Numbered from the stretch's first letter, positions 8,317 through 16,611 are shown. The stretch: 31,944 nucleotides of DNA from CAYWWY01 sp964462525 (GCA_964462525.1 CAYWWY010000017.1:1-31944), one strand, 5' to 3'. Numbers and translations are program-made. Notes: generated by a model not told the origin, from the letters alone.

Positions 8317-9083
8317 GTATTGTTGCTGAAGAATGTTTAGTTCTAAGCAATGAACCCGTCAGCTCGGACATGCATGTGTTGGTCTTCCATTCAGAGAAGA
8401 TTGCTAGGAACATTGTTCCTGGCCAATTTGTGGAAGTGTCGTGTGACCCGGAAAGACTTCTGCTGAATAGGCCTTTTTCGATATATGACTCAAGCCAATC
8501 AACTCTTTCATTACTCATCAGACGGGCGGGGAAAGGTTCGAATTGGCTCAACGATATCCAGGTAGGCAAACAGATTAAAATGATTGGCCCTTTAGGCAAA
8601 GGATTTTCAATTGGACAGGGACGAGGAAACCTGCTGATTGGAGGCGGGTGTGGTTTGGCTTCTCTTCAACTTTTGTCAAAGGCACTTCATCAAAAAAACG
8701 AGAAGGTAGATGCGCTATTTGGGTTCAGGAAGGTCGAAGATATCCCGATTCAGGTTATCCGCACTTTTTCCCAGACCGCATCAGAGCTGATAACAACCGT
8801 TGAATACGGCAGCCATCCAAAAACCGGAAATGTGATCGATCAGCTTCAAAAAATACCGATCCAACTTTACGATCGTTTCTATTGCTGTGGGCCAATAAGC
8901 ATGCTGAAAGCACTTGTTCCATTTCTTTCGGAACGATGTACGGAGGTTTCACTTGAGGCAAAGATGGCATGCGGGTTGGGAGTCTGCTATGGATGCACGA
9001 TCACCACACTATCGGGGGGGAAAAGGGTGTGCTTTGATGGGCCGGTGTTTGAAATGAAAGAAGTGGATTGGAATGCTATGTGA
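8313..9083 (+). CDS. pyrK: Dihydroorotate dehydrogenase electron-transfer subunit PyrK
   Basis: This 256-residue flavoprotein links PyrD to NAD(H). It has an N-terminal ferredoxin-reductase FAD domain with RPFSIYD (53-59), an NAD-binding segment (GNLLIGGGCGLASL, 106-119, and CCGP, 191-194), and a C-terminal [2Fe-2S] site with Cys220, Cys225, Cys228 and Cys240 in the PyrK spacing. Its presence means the dehydrogenase can use NADH, so orotate reduction is feasible in an anaerobe. The start overlaps the dihydroorotase stop in ATGA, indicating translational coupling. Confidence 0.93.
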   Translation: MSIVAEECLVLSNEPVSSDMHVLVFHSEKIARNIVPGQFVEVSCDPERLLLNRPFSIYDSSQSTLSLLIRRAGKGSNWLNDIQVGKQIKMIGPLGKGFSIGQGRGNLLIGGGCGLASLQLLSKALHQKNEKVDALFGFRKVEDIPIQVIRTFSQTASELITTVEYGSHPKTGNVIDQLQKIPIQLYDRFYCCGPISMLKALVPFLSERCTEVSLEAKMACGLGVCYGCTITTLSGGKRVCFDGPVFEMKEVDWNAM

Positions 9084-9993
9084 TTTTCCTACGGATCTAG
9101 GGGATTTGGGGATACTTAAAAGCCCGATAATCATCTCATCTGGGACCTTTGGGATCCCAATTCCCTATCTTGAGCTCCTAAACGATCAACCCATTGGGGC
9201 AGTTGTTACCAAAACCATTACCTATTCTCCCAAACAGGGAAATCCCCAACCACGTCTTAGAGAGGGTTCTTTGTGGCTCATCAATTCAATCGGACTCGAA
9301 AACCCTGGAATAGATTCCTTTGTCGATCGCTATGATCAGATATATGGAGAAGTGAGTTTCCCGGTCATCGTTAGCATAAGTGGTCATTCGGTAGATGAAT
9401 TCTGTGTTATGGTGAAAAAACTGAACGCACTCAATGGGCCAATCGCGATTGAGCTTAACCTTTCTTGCCCAAACGTCGACAACGAAGGGTTGGCATTTGG
9501 TATGCAAACAGACCGAATGGGAGAAGTTGTGAAGCAATCTGCAAAACTGAGTCTTTTTCCGATTATCGCTAAATTGAGCCCTTTCCAGGCCATTGATCAT
9601 TCTTTTGCAGAAGCGGCATGCCTGGCAGGGGCTTCAGCTATCTCTTTGATCAATACCATCCCTGCGATGAGCTTGGACATTAATCGATTCAGATCATCTC
9701 TCGGAACTCTATCGGGGGGTATGTCGGGTCCTGCGGTTAAACCGATTTCTTTGAAAATGGTATATGAAATCTCTCGGTTTGTCGATATTCCCGTGATTGG
9801 AATGGGAGGTATAGCATACGCAGATGATGCGATTGAGTATTTGATGGTTGGGGCGAGGGCAATCGGTATTGGTACGATGAATTTGGTTAATCCGGAGTTA
9901 CCTACTTCAATCTTGTCCGGAATCGCTTCATTTATCAAACGCCACAAATTGAAAGACATTACTGATATCTCCAGACAACTGAAAACGGGCTGA
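9073..9993 (+). CDS. pyrD: Dihydroorotate dehydrogenase catalytic subunit, class 1B
   Basis: This 306-residue FMN barrel enzyme interconverts dihydroorotate and orotate, partnered by PyrK. Orotate-binding and catalytic positions are retained: Lys47, Asn71 (LINSIGLENPG), Asn129, Cys132 and Asn134 (ELNLSCPN), Lys167 and Asn194-Thr195 (SLINT). SCPN, rather than the SCPH of dihydropyrimidine dehydrogenases, points to orotate rather than uracil. KLSPF replaces the usual KLSPN. The start overlaps the pyrK end by 11 bases. It closes the operon; no strong terminator is visible in the 30 bases before the convergent S41 gene. Confidence 0.93.
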   Translation: MLCDFPTDLGDLGILKSPIIISSGTFGIPIPYLELLNDQPIGAVVTKTITYSPKQGNPQPRLREGSLWLINSIGLENPGIDSFVDRYDQIYGEVSFPVIVSISGHSVDEFCVMVKKLNALNGPIAIELNLSCPNVDNEGLAFGMQTDRMGEVVKQSAKLSLFPIIAKLSPFQAIDHSFAEAACLAGASAISLINTIPAMSLDINRFRSSLGTLSGGMSGPAVKPISLKMVYEISRFVDIPVIGMGGIAYADDAIEYLMVGARAIGIGTMNLVNPELPTSILSGIASFIKRHKLKDITDISRQLKTG

Positions 9994-10023
9994 ACCCTCA
10001 TATACCTCAGGAATACCAAATCT

Positions 10024-11319
10024 TTAGCGAGTACGCTCTTGAAAAAAGGCAATCGCGTACTCCAAAACGGTGTCTCTCCCATCCAAGAAATCCGAGTGAG
10101 TTTGCTCCACAAAAAAATCTGGTTCCAATCCATATCCTTCCATGGACTTACCCGAGTACGTTTGATCGGCGCTTCGGGTGGGAAACCGGAAGTACATGCG
10201 GTTGACGGTCTCAAAAGTTACCGGTCCTCCCCCAGAGTCTCCACCCGTATGGGTTCCAAAAAAAACAGCCAAACCCGATTCTTGAAGCGAAAAAACGAAA
10301 CTTTCCGCCGCAGAAAGTGTTTTGGGTCCCACGAGAACACCCACACGCCCAGGAAAATTAACTATGTCATATGGTTTGACGGTAATGTGGGGGCATAAAA
10401 CGGGAGTGGGTTCTTGAATCAGCCTACGGACTATTTCTACGGCGTTCAGTGAATTGCCCCCGGCATTTTCCCTCACATCGATGATCAGGTATTTATGATC
10501 CAGCAAATCTTCCAAAGCGTGATCAAAGTGTTCGACAACCCCATCTTCCATCGTGTTAATCGCTATGTAAGCGATCTCCCCATACCCTTTTGAAACGACT
10601 TTTGGCAGTTCTTGGTCTGAGAATATTTGAGCGAATGGACGATTGAGCGCTACGGAATAGACTTTCTCATCCCCAGTAGGAAGCAGAACCCGGTAGGTTC
10701 GAACGATCTCTTCAAAGGCATATCGTTGAAAGAGCTCCTCCGTAGCTCGGAAGGCCAACCAGTGATCTGTCGAAGCAGAGATCCATTGCCTCCTTGATGC
10801 CAACCACCGGTCAATTGGCATTCCATCCACTTCGACAATTTGGCTGCCTTCTTGTATGGAAGCGCCCAGAGTCTCTTGTTCTTCCCGATTCGCTACCACG
10901 ACAACCTTTCCTTCAATTTGTTGTGCATCGATCCGGACCCCTGTCATTAGGGAACGAAAGAGATAGTTTGAATGTGCATTGTTTAGTCGAGCAAACAATG
11001 CTGTCATCACCTTGAAAAACTCTTCTTCTTTCTGCGCTTCTTTCATGAGAGGAACAAACTCGTTTCGGAGCGCTTCGATCTGAAGTCCTTTGGCTTCTTT
11101 CAGTCCATACCAACGGTCTATGGCTTTCAGTGTTCGTTCCAGTTCTCCCACATAGTCTTTGGCTTCCAAGGAGAATCCCGAAAACCGGATTTCTTCAGCA
11201 GGCCACACTCCCAGAATGGCCAGATCAATCCGATCACGGTTCAGAAGAAAAACCAACGCCAAGACAAATGCCACAATTGCAATTGAGACATACCATACTC
11301 TTTTTTTTCGTGCGTTCAT
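10024..11319 (-). CDS. Membrane-anchored S41-family (C-terminal processing-like) peptidase
   Basis: The product has about 431 residues. A charged start is followed by one membrane helix (roughly residues 9-26), placing the rest outside the membrane. The middle holds a PDZ-like segment (GASIQEGSQIVEVDG). The C-terminal half is an S41 catalytic domain with LIIDVRENAGGNS, the likely nucleophile Ser336 in TLSAAESF, and a GTHTGGDSGGG loop. Family members cleave exported proteins near their C termini; the substrate here is unknown. The ATG at 11319 has AGGAAGG eight bases upstream; a GTG at 11328 overlaps that site and is less likely. It lies 82 bases after the cyclase-repeat gene on the same strand, perhaps as one transcript. 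Confidence 0.82.
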   Translation of the reverse strand: MNARKKRVWYVSIAIVAFVLALVFLLNRDRIDLAILGVWPAEEIRFSGFSLEAKDYVGELERTLKAIDRWYGLKEAKGLQIEALRNEFVPLMKEAQKEEEFFKVMTALFARLNNAHSNYLFRSLMTGVRIDAQQIEGKVVVVANREEQETLGASIQEGSQIVEVDGMPIDRWLASRRQWISASTDHWLAFRATEELFQRYAFEEIVRTYRVLLPTGDEKVYSVALNRPFAQIFSDQELPKVVSKGYGEIAYIAINTMEDGVVEHFDHALEDLLDHKYLIIDVRENAGGNSLNAVEIVRRLIQEPTPVLCPHITVKPYDIVNFPGRVGVLVGPKTLSAAESFVFSLQESGLAVFFGTHTGGDSGGGPVTFETVNRMYFRFPTRSADQTYSGKSMEGYGLEPDFFVEQTHSDFLDGRDTVLEYAIAFFQERTR

Positions 11320-11401
11320 GATTCTCACCTTCCTTTGCGTTTCGAGAGCGCTTCCCCTGTGATAGCAACAGGAAAACCACTGTGTTTTCGGTCCGTTACG
11401 C

Positions 11402-12232
11402 TTAAGTTAGGTTCTTTTTCAGTTCGAGATACCGTTTTGTCGCCAGGACGCTTGGATGCCCTTTCTTGCAGAAGGAAAAATGAGCCAGTTTCCGGTTCAC
11501 TCTCTCAACGACGATCTTCCCCGCAATCATTTTTGACTCCAGGCTTTGCAACGCTTGCAGATACCGAGGATCTTTCTTCGCACGATGATAGAAAGACAAA
11601 ACGTACACATACACAAACAGGTTATAATTGGAAAAAGGATACTCTACCTGCATAAACAATGTCCCCATTCCATAATGGCACGGGCCAATCGGCTTGCGAA
11701 TTACCCAATGGTCCAGCAGAAAATCGACGGCTTTATCAAGAGCCGGTTCTTGATTCGCATACGGCGTGAATCGAAAAAGATTCAGGGCAATCAATGTAGG
11801 AAAAGGATTGGAGGATTCGGTTTCCGGTCCCCGACCATAGGAGAACTTGTTGCAGCGCCAACCCCCATCGCTGTTTTGAATATCGAGCAAATGCTGAATC
11901 GTTTGTTGAAGTCGTTCATCTGCTGCATACCCCAAATTACACAAAACATTAGCCGCGTGAATGGTATGGCACGGATAAATCGCTCCACTCGGGGAGAGCT
12001 TGAACCGCCCATCTTTGCGCAAACAATCATAAATCAACCCCGCAACGGATTGCAAAATCGGATTCGAAGAGGGCACACCCAGTTCATTGAGAAGAAGAGC
12101 GCTCTCAAGAGCGGAAAAAGGACCGCCTTTGCTCAATCGCTTATCCGGTGTTGTCCAAAAATCCCACCCGTTGTCATATCTCTTTTCGAGGATTAATTCA
12201 ATATCCGAAGAATAGTCCTCTGGGTTTTGCAC
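11402..12232 (-). CDS. Squalene-cyclase/prenyltransferase-repeat protein
   Basis: This 276-residue protein resembles the alpha-alpha toroid of terpene cyclases and prenyltransferases. Repeat-like pieces are visible: LDIQNSDGGWRCNKFSYG, an N-terminal NGWDFWTTPD block, CHTIHAANVLCNLGYA, and a late PSVLATKRYLELKKNL end. The cyclase DXDD motif and farnesyltransferase zinc ligands are not evident, so I would not assign an enzyme activity. The start is GTG with AAAGGAG ten bases upstream. A 3' remnant of a similar gene lies at 13818-13962, so the locus once had at least two copies. Confidence 0.72.
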   Translation of the reverse strand: MQNPEDYSSDIELILEKRYDNGWDFWTTPDKRLSKGGPFSALESALLLNELGVPSSNPILQSVAGLIYDCLRKDGRFKLSPSGAIYPCHTIHAANVLCNLGYAADERLQQTIQHLLDIQNSDGGWRCNKFSYGRGPETESSNPFPTLIALNLFRFTPYANQEPALDKAVDFLLDHWVIRKPIGPCHYGMGTLFMQVEYPFSNYNLFVYVYVLSFYHRAKKDPRYLQALQSLESKMIAGKIVVERVNRKLAHFSFCKKGHPSVLATKRYLELKKNLT

Positions 12233-12362
12233 TTTCGGTCAGCTCCTTTGTATCGGGTTCCGGCATTGATGTTCATCGAATCCGCCCTTTCTATCATACC
12301 ATGGATTGTTCCGATCGCAATGGCTAAGTTGGATTTGGTTTTGGAAAATACAAGCATTATGC

Positions 12363-12415
12363 GGATTAACAATCCACAAAAAGTAGGATATTTATGGATT
12401 ATCAATCCATATAAT
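12363..12415 (+). promoter_or_regulatory. Tandem palindromes overlapping a -10 box before the ATPase gene
   Basis: GGATT-AAC-AATCC (12363-12375) and ATGGATT-ATC-AATCCAT (12394-12410) share the core GGATT-N3-AATCC. Their cores start 33 bases apart, about three helical turns. The second copy runs into TATAAT (12410-12415). The arrangement looks like a two-site operator repressing the promoter of the gene at 12453. No good -35 is visible. Confidence 0.45.
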
Positions 12416-12452
12416 AGCATTTCGTGGGATAATCATACAAGGAGGGGAGGAA

Positions 12453-13811
12453 GTGGACTTCTCAACCTTGGCTTTGTACAACCCTTGGTGGAGTACAGAT
12501 AGCGATTTGGAGAGCTTGAATACTATGCTTACGAAAGGGATCAAAGGCAAGCTGTTTCAAAGGGATTACATGAACCGTCTTGACTAGAGTTCAAATGGAG
12601 TGACGATCGTTCGAGGGCCAAGGCAGATTGGCAAATCAACCCTGATGAAAGCCGCTATTGCTTCTTTGATCGGCATGCAACCGAGAAGGGCAGTGATGTA
12701 TTTACCATTGGATACAGTTTCTTCCTTTTCCCAACTCCGGACTCTATTGTTGCAGTTTCTTCAGTTTTCCCAGAAAGAGGAAAAAAGATACATATTCATC
12801 GTTGAGATTATGATGGTGGATCGATGGCAGAGAGCGATTAAAGAGGTCCGTGATAATACACAGATGTCAGAGGAAGTATTTGTGCTCACTGGTTCTTCAG
12901 CATGGGATCTGAAACGCGATTCAGAGCGATTACCAGGAAGGAAAGGCGATATTCAATCCGACCATGTCCTTCTTCCCCTTACCTTTCGAGAATACCTGTC
13001 CCATAGAATAGAACCACTGCCCCCCCGAAAAAGCCTGAACGATATTCTCACCCTTTCTCAAGAGGAAATGATGGAATGGGTGCTGATTGAAGAGAAATTG
13101 AAGGTCGAATGGACGCAGTACCAAAGATCTGGTGGCATTCCCTCAGTGATCGAAGCCTGTTTCACAGGAAAAGATACCATGCCTCTGATCCAAGTATTCT
13201 GGGATATCCTCATTGGCGATATTGAAAGACTGGGACTATCCCGGTCCAAACTGATCCAAGTACTTACCTATATCGGAAGAAGGATTACCAGCCGATTATC
13301 ATGGAATGGAGCTGCTTCCGAGATAGAAATCGATACCAAAACCTTCCAAAAATATGTTGAAGCATTGGGGAAGAACTTCGTTCTGATCACAATGAAAGCT
13401 TTGGATATACACACAGGTTTCCCTGCTGAGAAAAAACAGAAGAAGCTATACTTTTGCGATCGGTTTTTTCTCGATGTGCTGATGCAGAAACTGGCGATTC
13501 AACTAAGCAAGAGCGCAATCATCGAAAACCTGTTTGCCGCAAACTGTCTATTCGCATTGAACCATTCTCTCGAGAATGGTCTTGATGAGCTAATCGGTTG
13601 CGGATACTGGTATTCAAGAGAAGGTCATGAAGTGGATCTGTTGATTGACAAGGTCCCGATCGAGCTGAAACGCCAAAACCATATCCAAAGAAGTGACTTA
13701 TCCACCATAGGCAGAACCTTCAAACGAGGGATTGTTGTTTCGAAGCAGACAATGGATATGGACCAGATGATTAAAGTGATCCCGATTCATCTTTTCCTTG
13801 CAATGATCTGA
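12453..13811 (+). pseudogene. AAA ATPase with DUF4143-type C terminus, interrupted by a nonsense codon
   Basis: The gene starts at GTG 12453 behind a very strong GGAGGGGAGG. It begins MDFSTLALYNPWWSTDSDL, typical of this ATPase family, but TAG at 12585-12587 stops codon 45. The same frame then continues for about 400 codons with Walker A GPRQIGKST, LTGSSAWDLKRDSERLPGR, and a C-terminal segment GHEVDLLI...PIELKRQ like the DUF4143 nuclease-like end. Walker B is also damaged: FIVEI where FIDEI is usual. Restart at GTG 12600 would keep Walker A but lose the N terminus. The double lesion favours a dead gene. The family is common as orphan genes in anaerobes; its role is unsettled. Confidence 0.78.
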
Positions 13812-13817
13812 CATAAA

Positions 13818-13962
13818 TTACTTTCGGTCCCACCATTCAAGAATGCGCAACGCTCTCAAGGTGTTCCATTTGCTGGGTTTTCCAGAGGATCCCAAAAACC
13901 ATACACCTTCTTTTTTGATTCAGGAGCAACAGATCGATGGCGGTTTGAGTTGAAAAAGGATT
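13818..13962 (-). pseudogene. 3' remnant of a second cyclase-repeat gene
   Basis: The minus strand directly after the stop of the 13963-14262 gene reads STQTAIDLLLLNQK, then after a one-base shift in an A-run EGVWFLGSSG and KPSKWNTLRALRILEWWDRK before TAA at 13820-13818. The W-N-TLRALRIL end is typical of the last helix pair of squalene-cyclase/prenyltransferase-repeat proteins. There is no start codon or upstream body, so this is a truncated, frameshifted tail. Confidence 0.6.
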
Positions 13963-14262
13963 TCATTCCCGCTCTGTCGGGTCAAAGATTCGTTCGAGTC
14001 CAGTATAGGCATGCAGCTCTTCTACCGAGTAATCAAGCAATTTGGCATGAATCAGCGGAAACTCAGCCAAAAGCGCGTGCACTTGCTCTTCATTCTCTTG
14101 CTCAAGAATCAATATCGCGTCTTTGGTTTTCGTAAACCAGATATTTCGAAGGATTCCCGATTTTTGGAGATGCCAGATATGCTCCGCTTCTTGCTTGAGC
14201 AACTGACCTACGCTCGTCCAATCAATTGTTCCGTTGTCGCGCGTAATCACAAGATACTGCAT
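13963..14262 (-). CDS. Small YciI/muconolactone-isomerase-like protein
   Basis: This 99-residue protein resembles the dimeric alpha/beta-barrel family that includes YciI and muconolactone isomerase. It shows an N-terminal strand MQYLVI, a helix with EAEHIWHLQKSGILR, a strand with AILILE, and a helix ending in AEFPLI. The function is unknown, and catalytic residues cannot be named. The start has GGAGG seven bases upstream. A palindrome and a TATAAT box lie 76-97 bases upstream, so it has its own transcription unit, divergent from the ABC-2 operon. Confidence 0.65.
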   Translation of the reverse strand: MQYLVITRDNGTIDWTSVGQLLKQEAEHIWHLQKSGILRNIWFTKTKDAILILEQENEEQVHALLAEFPLIHAKLLDYSVEELHAYTGLERIFDPTERE

Positions 14263-14337
14263 TTGCTATCCTCCATTCAGGCTTTTTTGGGAGTTCGAAG
14301 AGATCAAAGCAGCTATGGTCCATTTTCCAACCCCTTT

Positions 14338-14359
14338 TGATCAATTGTTGATCATTATA
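14338..14359 (-). promoter_or_regulatory. Palindrome at the start site of the divergent minus-strand gene
   Basis: TGATCAA (14338-14344), spacer TTG, and TTGATCA (14348-14354) form a perfect inverted repeat. On the minus strand TATAAT (14359-14354) touches it, so the palindrome covers the expected transcription start. This is a good position for a repressor site. The -35 is weak. Confidence 0.4.
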
Positions 14360-14431
14360 CCACTTTCAAGGGCGATTTGAGAAAGCGAAAGATTGCGGAT
14401 CCGAATAGTTTCTCGGTGACCGAAAAAAATG

Positions 14432-14440
14432 TGGTATAAT
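14432..14440 (+). promoter_or_regulatory. Extended -10 promoter of the ABC-2 exporter operon
   Basis: TGG directly precedes a perfect TATAAT (14435-14440), an extended -10 element. No good -35 is present, which extended -10 promoters tolerate. The start site would fall near 14447, about 35 bases before the ATG at 14482. Confidence 0.55.
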
Positions 14441-14481
14441 AACGCCCGATAACGAAAATCTTCAAATCGGGAGGGATCTGA

Positions 14482-15402
14482 ATGAAACAGCCCGTTTTGC
14501 ATGTAAAGAATATATATAAATACTATGATCAGGTTCGAGCGGTGGATGGCGTTTCCTTTGAAATCTACCCCGGCCAGGTATTCACGCTCTTGGGTCCAAA
14601 TGGCGCGGGAAAAACCACAACCTTGGAAATCGTGGAAGGGTTGCGGCGAAAAGACAAGGGATCCATCGAATACTTTGGTCGAACACTCGAACGGATTGAC
14701 GAAAGCATCAAAGAGCGGATCGGAGTCTCCCTGCAAAACCATGAGTATATGCCATTTATCCAAGTTCGGGAAGCTGTGGAGATGATGGCTTCGTTTTTTC
14801 AAAAACCACTTCCGGTGGATGATCTGATCCAGACTGTCTCTCTGAGTGATAAGAAAAGGCACCTTGTCGATAAACTCTCCGGAGGCCAAAAACAAAGGCT
14901 GACCATTGCTTGCGCTCTTGTCAACGATCCAGATATCCTCTTTTTGGATGAGCCCACCACCGGGCTTGATCCGCATGGAAGGCGAAATATCTGGGATCTG
15001 ATCCAATCACTCAAAGCTAAGGGGAAAGCGATCGTGCTAACGACGCACTATATGGAAGAAGCGCAAATCCTTTCTGACCAAGTGTGCATCATGGATCATG
15101 GGAAAATTATCGCGAGTGGCAGTCCTCTTCAACTGATCCAGCAATTGGAAGAGCGAAGCTATATTGAATGCTCCTGTGATCCTTCAGAAGAAGACCTGGC
15201 TCTTTTTCGATCATGGGACTTGGAACGAGCGTACCATCAAGATGGTACGGTATTGATCGAAACCAAAGCCCTGACCAGTACCCTGAGCGATTTGTTTGAT
15301 TGGTCGAAAGAAAAAGGTCAAGAACTTGCCAATATCACCGTACGCCAACCCAATTTGGAAGACGTGTTCCTACACCTTACCGGAAGGAGCCTTCGAGAAT
15401 GA
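14482..15402 (+). CDS. ABC-2 type exporter ATP-binding protein
   Basis: This 306-residue ATPase is of the drug/antibiotic-exporter (DrrA/CcmA-like) class. Walker A GPNGAGKTT is at 38-46, signature LSGGQKQR at 132-139, Walker B DILFLDEP at 151-158 and the switch His at 189. About 80 C-terminal residues beyond the nucleotide domain match the regulatory extension of this class (ending in LEDVFLHLTGR). GGGAGGG precedes the ATG. Its stop overlaps the first permease start in ATGA, so the three genes form a translationally coupled exporter. The cargo is unknown. Confidence 0.9.
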   Translation: MKQPVLHVKNIYKYYDQVRAVDGVSFEIYPGQVFTLLGPNGAGKTTTLEIVEGLRRKDKGSIEYFGRTLERIDESIKERIGVSLQNHEYMPFIQVREAVEMMASFFQKPLPVDDLIQTVSLSDKKRHLVDKLSGGQKQRLTIACALVNDPDILFLDEPTTGLDPHGRRNIWDLIQSLKAKGKAIVLTTHYMEEAQILSDQVCIMDHGKIIASGSPLQLIQQLEERSYIECSCDPSEEDLALFRSWDLERAYHQDGTVLIETKALTSTLSDLFDWSKEKGQELANITVRQPNLEDVFLHLTGRSLRE

Positions 15403-16610
15403 TCAATCGAACCCTTACCAGAATTCGTTTTCGCAGCTCTTTTCGAGATCCCGAGATGAAGCTGTGGATCTTTCTTTTTCCCACTCTGTTGTACCTGATC
15501 CTTTCTGTGATATTTGTGAATATTGGCGCGGAAGGCTTTCATTTTCGGGTAGCTTTGCTGGATCGAACCGGGTGGAATGATCGCTCTGCGCAAGATCAGG
15601 AAGGGATCATGTATCGAGGGAGTCAGATATTGCATTCCGTTTTCGAAGAGCTATCTCAAGCGGAAGAGGGGAAAAAACCTCTCTTTTCCTTTATCGTGGT
15701 GGACAATGAAGAGGAAGCGCTGGAAATGCTCCGGATGGAACGCGTTTCTCTCTATGTAGAAATCCCAGAAGACTTTAATCTGCGATTCAACCAACTCGTT
15801 CTTTTGGGGGGATTTATGGGGGATCGGATCGCTTCTCCTCTTGTTCATGTTCACCGGATCAGCGCGCGTCAATTTTCCCATACGGCAGGGGAAGTTATGG
15901 AACAAGTGTTGCGGGGAATCAATCTTGAAGCGGCACGCCAGGTTCAGTGGGACCTTATCGACATGGAACGACAATACGAGTTTTTGGGAAGGTCCGAAGA
16001 CTTCTCTTATGCTGGGTTCCTACTCATCTCTGTGGTGCTCATGACGATCTTGATGGTGGGAGTTTTTTATATGAGCTGGCATCTGGCATGGTTTCGGTCC
16101 GAAGGGGTGCTCAAAAGCTTTCAGGTTACTCCGATGAAACCGGTTAGTTTTATCATCAGCCTGGTTGTGGAGCAGTTTTTTACGATTGTTTGCGCAATCG
16201 TTCTGCTGGTCCTTATCGCAAACCTCAAGGATCAAGTAGGGTTTGGGATTTTCCATCCGCGGAGCGTAGCGTACCTATTGCTCATGGTTTTGACAAGCAT
16301 GACTTTGGGAACTTTGATCGGAGCAGTTTCGAAAACAGCCAAAGCCTCTGAGTCCCTCAGCCAATTCGTTTTCTTCCCTTTGCTCTTTTTGGGCGGACTC
16401 TTTTTTGTGGGGGGCGGGTTTGCGGGTCCCATTCAGTGGGCCATGAACGCAAACCCTATGACATGGATCGGTTACGGTATTCGCCACGAGCTTGGGATCA
16501 TGAACTCCCCGCACGCAGACCAATACTATCTCCATTTTCTCGTCCCTCTGATCTGGATTGCTGTTGCATTAGGGATTTCAATTCAGAAAATCAGGTTGGA
16601 GGTGAAATGA
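15399..16610 (+). CDS. ABC-2 type exporter permease (first)
   Basis: The product has 403 residues. One membrane helix lies near residues 23-40, followed by a soluble extracytoplasmic domain of about 170 residues, then five or six helices from about residue 205 to the end. This is the layout of ABC-2 permeases of the YhgE/DrrB-like group. I chose the ATG at 15399, which overlaps the ATPase stop; an open frame extends further upstream but would lie inside the ATPase gene. It pairs with the permease at 16612. Confidence 0.85.
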   Translation: MINRTLTRIRFRSSFRDPEMKLWIFLFPTLLYLILSVIFVNIGAEGFHFRVALLDRTGWNDRSAQDQEGIMYRGSQILHSVFEELSQAEEGKKPLFSFIVVDNEEEALEMLRMERVSLYVEIPEDFNLRFNQLVLLGGFMGDRIASPLVHVHRISARQFSHTAGEVMEQVLRGINLEAARQVQWDLIDMERQYEFLGRSEDFSYAGFLLISVVLMTILMVGVFYMSWHLAWFRSEGVLKSFQVTPMKPVSFIISLVVEQFFTIVCAIVLLVLIANLKDQVGFGIFHPRSVAYLLLMVLTSMTLGTLIGAVSKTAKASESLSQFVFFPLLFLGGLFFVGGGFAGPIQWAMNANPMTWIGYGIRHELGIMNSPHADQYYLHFLVPLIWIAVALGISIQKIRLEVK

Positions 16611-16611
16611 G

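Noticed and set aside
7102..9993. pyrC-pyrK-pyrD as an ordinary pyrimidine biosynthesis operon
   Set aside because: There is no pyrB, pyrE, pyrF or carAB, while a carbamoylase, importer and IclR regulator are present. Catabolism fits better, though a genome-wide check is needed.
5883..9993. Reductive uracil degradation (dihydropyrimidine dehydrogenase, dihydropyrimidinase, beta-ureidopropionase)
   Set aside because: PyrD has SCPN rather than SCPH and lacks the extra iron-sulfur domains; the amidohydrolase keeps the Arg/Asn carboxylate ligands of dihydroorotase. The phosphorylase is the only hint for it.
11546..12196. 216-codon plus-strand open frame
   Set aside because: It is antisense to the cyclase-repeat gene, which has a convincing protein and a ribosome-binding site.
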